NCBI GenBank assembly: GCA_902779355.1
Contig: CACZBF010000010.1
Location: 1-64,000 of the forward strand
Origin: an uncultured Lachnospiraceae bacterium
Lineage (GTDB): Bacteria > Bacillota > Clostridia > Lachnospirales > Lachnospiraceae
DNA length: 64,000 nucleotides
Direction: 5' to 3'
Both the position numbers and the translations under genes were made by a program. The notes below the pieces were generated by a model. It searched no databases. It was not told the DNA's origin and saw only the letters and a list, made by a program, of their open reading frames with translations. Numbering within the stretch: the first letter of the stretch is position 1; the number at the start of each line of letters is the position of its first letter. Below, piece after piece: positions 1 to 8,726 of this stretch.

Positions 1-1320
1 TGCCTTCTCAACAATGTCACGCATGCGATAGAGCCTGATGGCTGTGACCGGATCCTTGACTTCGTTGCTTATGAGAGTAAAGAATCCATATCGTTCGCGT
101 GCCGCATTTATTTCATCCTGTTTGTATGTAAGAGATATCCCTCGTACCGGAGTTTCCTTGATGTCGAAGTACTTCTTATAATCTTTCTCGTGTTCGGGGA
201 CTCTCTTTCCGGAAAGAAGTTCTTCCTTGAGCATATCGAGTTTGTGATTAAAAGCCTTTGCATCATCGACCTGCTTATCGGGATTGTAATAAAGGTGCAG
301 ATACATTCGACGTTCACCCTTTATAGAATCGCCTTTGTATGGCCTGGCCTGTTCATAATCCCATGAGATCGTCTTCGAGAAGATATATAGTTCCAGCTCA
401 CTGTTATAGGATTCGTAGCTGTCCTTATTGGCACCGACTTCGCGTATAAAGTCTTTCGCATAGCGCAGGGTGGTAGCTGTATCACAAAGGAATTTCATGT
501 GATCCTTGTATAGCGCGTTGATGTTATCGGTGCTGTAGTAACCGCGATCCATAACGAGCTTTATCTTCTCGTAGCCGAGGATATCAAGCTCTCTGATCAG
601 CTCTCGTACTGTTTTTACATCCGGTATGTTGCCGGTGATCTTACGATAGTAAAACGGCAGCCCGCTTTCTTCTCCGAACAGTATGGCGAGATTTATCTGC
701 GGAAGGTTTTCACCATCCTTGTTCTTGCCATACTTGAACTGTTTCATCGTTTCGGAGTAACTGGAGATCGATGTACTGTCGTATGCCCAGTATTCGCTCT
801 CAAACCGGCGTTTGCCTTGAAGTCTGAAGAAGTGCATCTTTTCTTCTTCGGTTATGGATTGGAACAGTTCCGTGCTTCGCTGAGATGGGATATCTGCTCT
901 GTAGGGATGCATATGCAGCTTCGCCCATTTCTTGAATCGGAAGAGCGGATTCTGGTCTTCCAGGATCAGATAGTAGGCTACAGATAAGATCTGTTTGTAG
1001 GTCTTGGGAAAGCAGGCTTTAAGATCTGCTGTGATCCCGGTCTCGATCCCTATCTGGTCAAAGAGGTATGTGGCACCATAAAAGAGTCGTTCCGTTTTTG
1101 TTACAGGAACAGGTCCTCTTTTGGCGGGATTGTCAAGGTTCTTTTGGTTACGGCGTTTGCCGCGGCCATCGGTCGGGATGATATCTCCGGTCTCCGGATC
1201 CAATCTTCCCACCAGTTTCCTTTTGGAACGGGGTTGTTTCTTCTCCTTGTCCCAATAGGAAATGGATTCGTAAACGTAGGTGATGCCGCTTCGTTTGTCG
1301 AGTTGATTGACGTATGACAT
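1..1320 (-). CDS. IS1634-type (IS4-like) DDE transposase, partial at window edge
   Basis: The reverse strand is open without a stop from an ATG at 1318-1320 to base 1, so the 3' end lies outside the window (440 residues visible). It reads as a cut-and-paste transposase of the IS1634/IS4 group. Visible catalytic-core motifs are YDSTSISSY (first Asp), MDRGYYS (second Asp) and, at the window edge, YRMRDIVEK, which fits the Y-(2)-R-(3)-E signature around the catalytic Glu. The N-terminus carries the family's usual poorly conserved 'GRLDPETGDIIPTD' stretch. No frameshift or stop is seen, so the copy may be intact. Bases 1425-1447 hold a 6-bp inverted repeat (GTGACA/TGTCAC) that could lie near the element's end, but I cannot define terminal repeats or a target duplication. 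Confidence 0.85.
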   Translation of the reverse strand, partial: MSYVNQLDKRSGITYVYESISYWDKEKKQPRSKRKLVGRLDPETGDIIPTDGRGKRRNQKNLDNPAKRGPVPVTKTERLFYGATYLFDQIGIETGITADLKACFPKTYKQILSVAYYLILEDQNPLFRFKKWAKLHMHPYRADIPSQRSTELFQSITEEEKMHFFRLQGKRRFESEYWAYDSTSISSYSETMKQFKYGKNKDGENLPQINLAILFGEESGLPFYYRKITGNIPDVKTVRELIRELDILGYEKIKLVMDRGYYSTDNINALYKDHMKFLCDTATTLRYAKDFIREVGANKDSYESYNSELELYIFSKTISWDYEQARPYKGDSIKGERRMYLHLYYNPDKQVDDAKAFNHKLDMLKEELLSGKRVPEHEKDYKKYFDIKETPVRGISLTYKQDEINAARERYGFFTLISNEVKDPVTAIRLYRMRDIVEKA

Positions 1321-1533
1321 ATAGGTTCCTCATAGTTATGTATTATATTACATAACTAAGTATATGTCAAGTCTTTCAAAACGATATTTTGCTTGATTTA
1401 TCAGCGTTTGCGGCAGTTTTCATAGTGACAATCTAGTGTGGTGTCACGGGAATGCAGGTTTTCTGTGAGTGGATTGTTCTCATCAGTACAACAAGCTCAG
1501 GAGCCCAAGAAACACTGATTCTATACTGTTCCA

Positions 1534-3192
1534 TTAGCTGTATCTGTTTTCCAGGTGTGCAGGCATATTACCAATCACAATCATATTACTCTCATCATCC
1601 CAATAATAATAGATTCTTAGGCATTCTCTCGGATCCCTTGACACCCCGTATTTGATATGTCTATCTAGTTTATGTTTTTTTCCCTCAACAGTTACATTGT
1701 ACTGTTCCTTATACTCACCCGCAGATGAATCACTGATAGTCAAAGAATCTTCTAAATGAAGCTTTGACAGTCTACATTTATACTCCTCCGGTCTTATTTT
1801 TCCAAGCTTCATGTCATAATAATCACTTCCAAGACAATCCACTGCCTGGCATAACAACTTGATATCACTAAAAACGGCATTTTTTATCCCTTTCTTTGCT
1901 CTTTGATGCAATACTATTCTGCCTGCATAGTTTTTATTTATCCAATCAGCCAATGTCTCATAGTCTTTAGGCAATTCCCTAAAGACATAATCCCTTTGTC
2001 CATCCATCAATTGGCTTATTCTATCTTGATTATTCGCATTAATACTCTTGAGAAGAGCATTTTCACGTTTACGTGACTCCAAATCTTCTTTTAAAGACTT
2101 AATGTCACGGTCATACTCTTCTAACATCTTCTCATATTGTGTGATATCCGCTCTTAATCTTTCATTGTCTTCCTCCAGTAAGCTGCTCATTTCTACTGAT
2201 TCTTTACGTTTTGTGAGATCATCTAATATTCTTCTTCTATTGTAGTCTGAATAAAACCCAATCTGTAATCCTTCCCAGTCAAACCTATTCGACATATTTC
2301 TCTCTTTAATCAGATGAGCGAGTATATGCCTGAATGCATGACCTCCAATGTATTCTTTACCCTCCAAATTAACATAATCCATTGCCATAATTTTATTCGG
2401 AATAAGAATAGGATGATGATAATATTCATCGTTATCCGTAAATCCGCTATAAAACGTACGCACTGCACCATTGTATACCCCATAATCCGGCATAGACTCA
2501 TAAAACAGCTTCTGATATTCCTCCGGCAAATACCAGACATGTGCGATCAAATTCAGTTCATCAGCAAGTTTATCTCCGTCCAATAAATACTTATCCTCTG
2601 TCTGATACAGCCAAACGAGAGGATCTTTTTTATTGAATAGTTGGGAAATAATAACAACCGGCATCCGTCTGCTTTGAGACCGAATCAAATCAATCAGATT
2701 CCTTAAATCCTCCTCAGATCCCACGCATACTGCGTGTCCCATACGCTCCCCTGCATCTACAAGGCAGGTCTTTCGTAAAATGTCAAAAACAAATCCCGGG
2801 GCACTATAATTCTTATAATCATAGTTTTCCTCGATCCCAGTATCAATAGAAGCATACGCATTCTGTACTGCTATTTTCAGCCTCTTCCCTTCTTTGCATA
2901 ATGTCGCTTGCGTAATCCAAGTTTTTCCAGCATCTTCATTATCTGGATGCGATGTTTTTATCGAATAGATATCATTTGTTGAGAAAATATCTATTGAGAT
3001 GCTATCATTATTCACGTTATAATTAGCAGCATTTTCAGGCACATTAATTTCCGGAAACTTCTTCTTTATCCACGAATGTATAATACTTCTGACATATACA
3101 AATGTGCCTTCCAGAGTTCTTCCCTCAACCACCAAAATACCATATACCCCTTGGAAAGTGCATTGCGGTTTCCTGCTTATTACAGATTTCAC
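1534..3192 (-). CDS. Uncharacterised 552-residue protein with coiled coil and toxin-like C-terminal block (defence candidate)
   Basis: I do not recognise a named family. The GTG start at 3190-3192 is supported by a GGAGGG ribosome site about ten bases upstream. Residues 1-300 look like one globular alpha/beta region. It contains a segment at about 217-251 (AHVWYLP ... VYNGAVRTFYSGF) that resembles, from memory, a block found in uncharacterised proteins of defence islands. Residues 335-395 form a strongly charged coiled coil. Residues 405-550 form a separate domain ending in 'DRHIKYGVSRDPRECLRIYY' and then WDDESNMIVIGNMPAHL; this strand-rich, Arg/His-rich tail vaguely recalls RelE/HigB-like folds. 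There are no membrane segments and no Walker motifs. It sits beside insertion sequences and a broken Wadjet gene, which supports an accessory or defence role by context only. Function is unknown. Confidence 0.75.
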   Translation of the reverse strand: MKSVISRKPQCTFQGVYGILVVEGRTLEGTFVYVRSIIHSWIKKKFPEINVPENAANYNVNNDSISIDIFSTNDIYSIKTSHPDNEDAGKTWITQATLCKEGKRLKIAVQNAYASIDTGIEENYDYKNYSAPGFVFDILRKTCLVDAGERMGHAVCVGSEEDLRNLIDLIRSQSRRMPVVIISQLFNKKDPLVWLYQTEDKYLLDGDKLADELNLIAHVWYLPEEYQKLFYESMPDYGVYNGAVRTFYSGFTDNDEYYHHPILIPNKIMAMDYVNLEGKEYIGGHAFRHILAHLIKERNMSNRFDWEGLQIGFYSDYNRRRILDDLTKRKESVEMSSLLEEDNERLRADITQYEKMLEEYDRDIKSLKEDLESRKRENALLKSINANNQDRISQLMDGQRDYVFRELPKDYETLADWINKNYAGRIVLHQRAKKGIKNAVFSDIKLLCQAVDCLGSDYYDMKLGKIRPEEYKCRLSKLHLEDSLTISDSSAGEYKEQYNVTVEGKKHKLDRHIKYGVSRDPRECLRIYYYWDDESNMIVIGNMPAHLENRYS

Positions 3193-3267
3193 AGTTCATT
3201 ACCCTCCATATATTCTATACTAACGTTTGCCCTCAATGTTCCATTAAAGTCTTCTCACTCATGGTAT

Positions 3268-4233
3268 TTACATTTTGTCTTCACCTGTTTTCTTCTCACC
3301 AATCAGATATAACGGTCGTTTTTTTACTTCCAAATAGGTTTTTGCCAGATACTGTCCAAGAATCCCAATACAAAGAAGCTGTACGCCAGAGACCATCATA
3401 ATTAGGCAAACCATGGAAGGCCATCCTGAAGTCGGGTCCCCAAGCAACAAAGTCTTAATAATAATAAAAATGATCAGAAAAAAAACCACTGCACAAAACA
3501 CAGTTCCTATCACCGATGCAATAACAAGAGGAGTCGCAGAGAACGAAAGAATCCCATCTATCGCATATTTAAATAGTTTTCCAAGCGACCATTTCGTTTC
3601 TCCCGCAATACGTTCATGATTCTCAAACGTTAACCATTTCCGTCGAAATCCTACCCATCCGGAAATACCTTTATAAAAGCGATTATATTCTCCCACAGAA
3701 AGAATCGCCTTTTTGACTTTTCGATTCATCATCTGATAGTCTTTCGCACCATCTGCCAAGTCTACAGAACTCATCTTTCTCATCAGCTTGTAGAAAAGAT
3801 GTGCAAACGCCGAACGAATCTCTGGTTCTCCCTGTCTTGATACTCTTCTGGTACAAATAAGGTCATATTCACCCGAGATTAGGTTATCATACATCTCTGG
3901 AAGAAGTTCCGGCGGATCCTACAAATCCACATCCATCACAACCGTGTATTTGCCTTTTGCATAAGTCAAGCCTGCATAGATCGCCGCTTCTTTAACAAAG
4001 TTTTTTGAAAAAGAGAGATAATGAATATGTTCATTTACTCCTGATAATTCCTTCAGCACTAGCAACGTCCCGTCTGTCGATCCATCATCCACAAACAGGT
4101 ATTCCAGAGAAAGAGGCGTCTTTCGCTCGCCCATATTATCATGTATTACTCTTTCCACCGCTTGGTAAAAGAGTTCTATTACCGGTTCCTCGTTATAAAC
4201 AGGTACAACGATGGATATATCGTATTTTGACAT
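3268..4233 (-). pseudogene. GtrB/DPM1-like family 2 glycosyltransferase interrupted by an in-frame amber codon
   Basis: The gene starts at ATG 4231-4233 and would encode about 321 residues. The N-terminal part shows the GT-A fold start VVPVYNEE, the DDGSTDGT loop and MDVDL. Directly after MDVDL comes TAG (3919-3921), then DPPELLPEMYD in the same frame and an intact remainder with two C-terminal membrane helices. The family consensus here is DLQDPPE, so one CAG-to-TAG change explains the break. Such enzymes move a sugar from UDP- or GDP-sugar to undecaprenyl phosphate for later export and wall or lipid decoration. The second half has an internal ATG (3892-3894), but without the catalytic core it should be inactive. 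Unless the stop is suppressed or is a sequencing error, this is a recent pseudogene. Confidence 0.85.
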
Positions 4234-4313
4234 GTTGGCTCCTCAAAAAAACAGCCCTCATTAATAACATTATGGATTATTGTCCATATCTCCAGTTTAA
4301 CGATACCTTCTCC

Positions 4314-5315
4314 TCAAATTGATAATTGATTCTCTTCGCTTTTTTTACTGAGTGATTTCAGATGAGATTCCATGCATTCTTTAGCCGAAGGGCATTCCAA
4401 CATTTCTTCTTGAATAATACCGATCATATACTCTAATGACTCTGCTTGTACACTTTCATCTATTGATGGATGTACTAAGTTCAATCTGCATATTTTTTCG
4501 GATTCATTTTCTATTCTCTTTCTTTCTTTTCTTCTCCCTTTTTTTGTTTTCTCAATCAGCTTTCTAACAACTTCCTGCTGTGCCGTCAACAGGTTCTTTT
4601 CACTTTCGCTTATTTGCAATCTTTGATTCAAATCATTTATCTTTTTATCTAGAAGCTTCAATTCATATTCTCTAATCTGCGAAAGATATGAACCATCCTC
4701 TCCCCGTTTGCTATATTTCCACATAAGGAAAGCAATAAAAAAAACACAGAAAAACCCCGTTCCAACAAATATAGCAATGACTCCATACCCCAATTCCCCG
4801 CCATTTATCACATCAAGCATGAAAGATGTTAAAACTGCCATAACAGCTGAAGAAAGATAGAGCAGAAAATCATTCCAAAATGTAACATTTTTGCTTAAAA
4901 AATCCCTGCGGTCTAATAACCTTTTATATTCTCCATTCTCTACAAGAATATCGATCATTCGACTTTCATTATAAAACCAATTGATTATTTGTACTTGTCT
5001 TATATAATATGCATCACTTTCACCCCAGCATCTTTGAAAATAATCAATATTCTTAAATAACTCATCTCCAGAGTCTCGTAAATTACGTATTCCCTCCCCT
5101 ATTATGGATACAACATATGTCAGCAGACAAACCACATACCATGCTACAAGCGAAACTAGTAACCACCGACATATAACCTTGATCTGATCAGTACAATCCC
5201 CCTTCATGCCGAAAAGCACTAATACGATAGAAGCTACTATTACGAAAATCGTAATCCAGAACGTAATTATTGCTAATCGTCTCATGAATAACCCTTTGTC
5301 TTTTTCCTTTTTCAT
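4314..5315 (-). CDS. Four-helix membrane protein with cytoplasmic coiled coil, unknown function
   Basis: The 333-residue product is not recognised. It begins MKKEKDKG and is preceded by an AGAGGAAA ribosome site. Predicted membrane helices lie at about residues 14-37, 47-73, 146-172 and 176-199, in two hairpins separated by a roughly 70-residue soluble loop rich in aromatic residues. Residues 215-275 form a highly charged coiled coil with a Lys/Arg-rich patch (KKGRRKERKR). The tail is acidic and contains two Cys. The layout (paired helices, then coiled coil) resembles small membrane effectors or SLATT-like proteins of accessory islands, but no diagnostic motif is visible. It lies between a broken acyltransferase and a broken glycosyltransferase on the same strand, about 80 bases from the latter. 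Confidence 0.7.
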   Translation of the reverse strand: MKKEKDKGLFMRRLAIITFWITIFVIVASIVLVLFGMKGDCTDQIKVICRWLLVSLVAWYVVCLLTYVVSIIGEGIRNLRDSGDELFKNIDYFQRCWGESDAYYIRQVQIINWFYNESRMIDILVENGEYKRLLDRRDFLSKNVTFWNDFLLYLSSAVMAVLTSFMLDVINGGELGYGVIAIFVGTGFFCVFFIAFLMWKYSKRGEDGSYLSQIREYELKLLDKKINDLNQRLQISESEKNLLTAQQEVVRKLIEKTKKGRRKERKRIENESEKICRLNLVHPSIDESVQAESLEYMIGIIQEEMLECPSAKECMESHLKSLSKKSEENQLSI

Positions 5316-5585
5316 AGATTTTCCTCTTTAACATTACAAATCTGATACGTGTGGATTCGCTCCTTCTTATAGTCCATATTTCTTGTCTCTCATAACGTGA
5401 CTTATGTTAAAATCAGCGTCTTGTTTCTTGTGCTTCAAATTATAAGATAATCTCTGTATTATTCAAGAAAAACTTCCGTTGTTTACACGGTTTTATGCTC
5501 CTTTAAGTCGTTTTTTTCGGCACCTCTCTCTGCTTGGCGGAACTTTCTACCGGTAGTTAATGAAGTGGAAAAGCGGTATTTTTTA

Positions 5586-5891
5586 CTAATCACCTGCGAT
5601 TGACACTTTCCTTTTCTTTTTTATCCGCGTCCACAAAATGTATGCTACCGCAGACAATATGATTGTAAGTACAAGCAGAAGGACATTATATTGTTCTGTT
5701 GATAGTTCCCATTCATGTTTTTCTGATAGCAGATTACACCATTGAAGCACTTGAATATGAAACATATAGATCGGAAAGCTGATTGCTCCCCAAAAATAGC
5801 ATCCCTTATTGTCAAATGCACCCAAGTGTCCATGCTCACTAAACAAAAACGCAAATGCACCTATCATCATAATAATAAATGCATATTTCAT
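5586..5891 (-). pseudogene. C-terminal remnant of an acyltransferase-3 family membrane protein
   Basis: The 101 residues read as the last three membrane segments of an OafA/YrhL-type acyltransferase, including the family-typical stretch FWGAISFPIYMFHIQVLQW and a basic tail (RIKKKRK). These integral membrane enzymes transfer acetyl groups to surface sugars; the normal length is 330 residues or more, so about 230 residues, including the catalytic N-terminus, are missing. The first codon (5889-5891) abuts the outer end of an ISL3-family inverted repeat beginning near 5893, so the gene was cut by that insertion. No matching N-terminal half is found on the other side of the element, which implies a deletion as well as an insertion. 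Confidence 0.8.
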
Positions 5892-5892
5892 T

Positions 5893-5934
5893 GGCTCTTC
5901 AAGGGTGATGGTGGGTGAAAATCACCCACACCCC
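5893..5934. repeat. Terminal inverted repeat of the ISL3-family element
   Basis: The sequence begins GGCTCTTCAAGGGTGATGG and runs on into an internal palindrome, GTGGGTGA (5911-5918) and TCACCCAC (5922-5929), ending in ACACCCC. GGCTCTTC-type ends rich in GGGTG are usual for ISL3 elements. It sits between the broken acyltransferase and the 3' end of the transposase. I could not find the matching repeat at the other end (near 7260), so the element appears to have lost its left end. Confidence 0.7.
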
Positions 5935-5949
5935 TAGGAATTATGCTGA

Positions 5950-7260
5950 TTAAGCGGCTTTAGGTTTTCGATTTGGAAGTGAAACTTTTAAATCCGAGCA
6001 AACGAGATATACCATATCCAGCATATTTTGTATGTTCCGAAAGCCGTATGCCTTGCGAATAATCAGCTTGATCTTGTTGTTGGTTGCTTCAATGCGGGCA
6101 TTGCTCATCCCGAGCCGAATCGCATTGAGTATATGCAGTTTGTGACGTTTGATTTTTTCATAAAGCACCTTGAAAGCGGATATCCTGCTATGCGATGCCC
6201 ACCATAGTCAATACTTGAGAGTTGCCTCTGCTTCATCTACATCTTGTATTTTGAGTAGCAGGCGAAGCATTTCTTTCATACGGTAGGCACGGTACAGCCG
6301 GTTGTTGTTTTCAGCTATCATTTGAACTCGAAGTTGTTGCTTCTCGGTCAGGTGTTCTGGTGCCTTTCCAAGGGCATATGAGGAGTTTTTTATCTCTTCC
6401 GCTTTTTCCTTCGCAGCCCGGATGATTGCCGTGGAAGGATCATCTTCTTTGGGGCGACCCTTGCCTCGCGGATGCTCCTTTTTGAGTTGTTTTACCTCGG
6501 CGTATGCTTCATTCCAGACCTCGCGGCGGACTTCATCGAGAGCTTCCATAGCCCATTGAACAACATGGAACTGATCAACGCATCGCTCGCACTTCGGTGT
6601 AAACTTGTTGACGCAATCCGTGATCCATTTGGCGCCGTCGCCGGTGACCACTTTGATGCTGGCAAGTTGTTCTTTTGACAACTGTCGGTAGAACGATTCC
6701 AGAACCGTTTTGCCGTGTCCCTTCGCCGCCCAGACAACCGTATTGGTATCGTGATTGATGATGACTGTAATGTATTTGTGCCCTTTCTTGTAGCTGGTCT
6801 CATCAATGCCGATATTCACAAGGTTGTTAAGCCTGCGGGAGCGTTCCGGTTCAATGTCATTCAAGGTGCGATGCACGCATCTGCCGACCGTTTCCCAGTC
6901 GATCCGCATATACTCGGAGACGGCACTGCGAGGCAGATAAACCGCAAGCCAGCCGACTGTCAGATCAAAGTCGCGGGTAAATCCGCTTCCTGGATAAGCC
7001 CAAGGGACATCGGCTGTTACAACACCGTGTTCAGGACATTTTATGCGGTGTGTCCATCCCTCGATTTCTACGAGAGTAGCACCGAAGTCAAGACTCCTCC
7101 AGGTGCGGGGTCGGTCTATCTTCTGGTCGTAACGGGGACAACGTCTATGACAGAAGGGGCAATCATCTTGATGCCATTTGTTTGCCCGCGCACGGATCTT
7201 AAGGTGATGTACACCATCCTGATCAAGATAGAAATTTGCATCTTCTACAACGCTAGAGTA
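5950..7260 (-). pseudogene. ISL3-family transposase, N-truncated and broken by an in-frame opal codon
   Basis: Read on the minus strand, the frame runs from about 7260 to 5950. It opens with a zinc-ribbon region (CPFCHRRC ... IKCPEHG), followed by the helix-turn-helix part (RSAVSEYMRIDWETVGRCV), the DDE domain (IGIDETSYKKGH, VVTGDGAKWI, CVDQFHVVQW) and the C-terminal SNARIEATNNKIKLIIRKAYGF motif region. Two defects are visible. There is no start codon in frame, because the N-terminus merges into foreign sequence near 7255-7290. At 6208-6210 a TGA stands where the family has Trp (LKY-stop-LWWASHSRISAF), so a single TGG-to-TGA change is likely. ATG 6907-6909 opens the long internal frame. The element is therefore dead unless complemented. 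Confidence 0.85.
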
Positions 7261-7290
7261 AAAGTTTACTCGGAAAAATGAATAAATAGA

Positions 7291-7357
7291 AAGAACATCC
7301 TTCTTGTGGTAAGGTATTGATTTGGCAAAAAAATACTTTACAAGGGAGGATGTTCTT
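7291..7357. repeat. Inverted repeat around the ribosome site of the ISLre2-like fragment
   Basis: AAGAACATCCT (7291-7301) is perfectly complementary to AGGATGTTCTT (7347-7357), which ends just before the ATG at 7358 and includes part of the GGGAGGA ribosome site. If transcription enters from upstream, the 11-bp stem with a 45-base loop could hide the ribosome site. Insertion sequences often use this arrangement against read-through expression. The structural role is inferred. Confidence 0.45.
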
Positions 7358-7555
7358 ATGAAAGAGATTATACGCTATATCACGGAGGAATTCACCAAAA
7401 ATCTGATAAATCTTCGATGGGAGTTCTACCAGGCTCCAGAGGATCTGTCTGACTTTGTCCTGAACGCGCGTAAGGCAACCGATGAACTGGGCAGGAGATT
7501 TGTTCAAGAGATGGTTCAGGAGATGAATGTGCAAATGTCAAGGACTTTTTTCTCT
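7358..7555 (+). pseudogene. N-terminal fragment of an ISLre2-type transposase
   Basis: The reading frame starts at ATG 7358-7360 behind a GGGAGGA ribosome site. About 60 residues match, from memory, the start of ISLre2-family transposases (MKEIIRYITEEFTKNL, then WEFYQAPEDLSDFVLNARKATDELGRRFVQEM). The full protein is around 450 residues. After 'QEMN' the frame soon loses family character and stops at 7588, on entering sequence that belongs to the oppositely oriented JetA gene. The fragment therefore marks a junction at roughly 7530-7600. The catalytic domain is absent. It lies directly beside the truncated 5' end of the ISL3 transposase, so two elements and a target gene have been joined by deletion. 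Confidence 0.65.
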
Positions 7556-7566
7556 GGATGGCAAAA

Positions 7567-8532
7567 TCATCTTACCGCGCATACATAGTTTTTCTCATCA
7601 ATTTCACGGTTTCGAAGAAATCTCGCCCGGCCGATTCCCACCTGCAGATAAACATTGATCTTATGTTTAATGTCCTTCATGATCTTTTCATAATCCTCAA
7701 ACAGAAACCGTTTCGTTTGACGAAAAAGCTCTTCCAGATATTCTTCGGCTTCTTCCCCGCTCAGTTCTTCTTCCTCTGCGCATTCGAGGATCATGTTCGC
7801 CATCAGCTCCTCCTTGGCGCTGATCTTGTCCAGTTCATTCCGGATCACGCCCCGGTAACGATAAACATTCTGCTGTCTGGTAAGTCTGGCGTATTCTTTC
7901 ACAAAACTTCCATCGAAGTATTCGATTAAATGATCCGTCAGGGATTCGAAGGTTTCTTCCAGGATCATGCGCTCAATAATCTTGCGGATATAGGTGGATA
8001 GTTTTTTCAGGGATTTGGAAAGGGATCTGGCCGCCTGACTGATGCTTTTGATTCCGTTGATGTACGGATGCTCCTTCCATGGCTCCTGATTCATAAGGGT
8101 ATTGTAAATTTGAATAATGTAAGCAGAGTATTCTTCCTTTTCGGGCTTTTGCACAGACAGCAAAAATTCCGCCAATGCAAGGCCGTTTTCCGTCATATAG
8201 ATGGCCTTCTCCAGCGTTGTGTCATCCGTTTCTTCCTCCAGCCATCCGATATGTTTGGATGCCATTTTTCGAATGATCGCGTTGGCCAGATCCGAATAAT
8301 TCTTCTCTGTCTCCTCGTCCAGTACCAGAGATACCTGTTTGTCATACAAAAAAGAAGAGAGAATTTCCCGAATCTGTCGTCGATCCACCCGGTATGAAAT
8401 CTCTCGTTCAAATTGATCATATATGAGAAGCAGACATTCGGAATAAATCTCCTGATTGCTTCCGCCAGCCAGAAGATTAAAAAACCCTGACGGCAATGTT
8501 TGAAATACTGTGTAAGGATTCTCCCGCTTCAT
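7567..8532 (-). pseudogene. jetA: Truncated JetA-like subunit of a type II Wadjet system
   Basis: The 321-residue product starts MKRENPYTVFQTLPSGFFNLLAG and continues with the pattern of JetA (formerly DUF5716) proteins: a winged-helix-like N-terminus, 'EEYSAYIIQIYNTLM' in the middle and the RSLSKSLKKLSTYIRKIIERM helix. JetA is the kleisin-like subunit of the JetABCD condensin complex that removes plasmids. Full-length clostridial JetA is about 480-500 residues, so roughly the last third is missing. The frame ends near 7567, where it meets the ISLre2-like fragment. No JetB, JetC or JetD gene is present in the window, although they would normally follow on the same strand. The upstream promoter looks intact. 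The family call rests on recalled consensus. Confidence 0.75.
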
Positions 8533-8579
8533 TTTTTGCTGCTTCTATGGTACAGTTGTTTTATGAGAAACATCTTCTT

Positions 8580-8637
8580 TTTCGTACGCTGCAAAGGGCA
8601 AGTGCTTGTGGCTGTACGAAACATCCACATTATAGCA
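8580..8637 (-). promoter_or_regulatory. Extended -10 promoter and leader inverted repeat of the JetA-like gene
   Basis: On the minus strand, TGCTATAAT (complement of 8629-8637) is a perfect extended -10 element; no good -35 is seen. Just downstream, TTTCGTAC (8580-8587) and GTACGAAA (8614-8621) form an 8-bp inverted repeat that would start almost at the first transcribed base. It could be an operator or a leader hairpin. The translated region begins at 8532. Confidence 0.5.
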
Positions 8638-8726
8638 TAGTACAATCTATTTGGGAAACAGCGGCTTTCAGGATGTAAAAAAAGAGGGTTCATATGTCCG
8701 GATACACGAAATAGATGCACAAATAA

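Noticed and set aside
3919..6210. Alternative genetic code or stop-codon recoding (TAG as Gln, TGA as Trp)
   Set aside because: Only one TAG and one TGA are affected, both in an island with other broken genes, while all other genes in the window end normally in TAG, TGA and TAA.
6715..7281. Plus-strand open frame of 188 codons across the ISL3 region
   Set aside because: It is the reverse shadow of the transposase; the zinc-ribbon and DDE motifs read on the minus strand.
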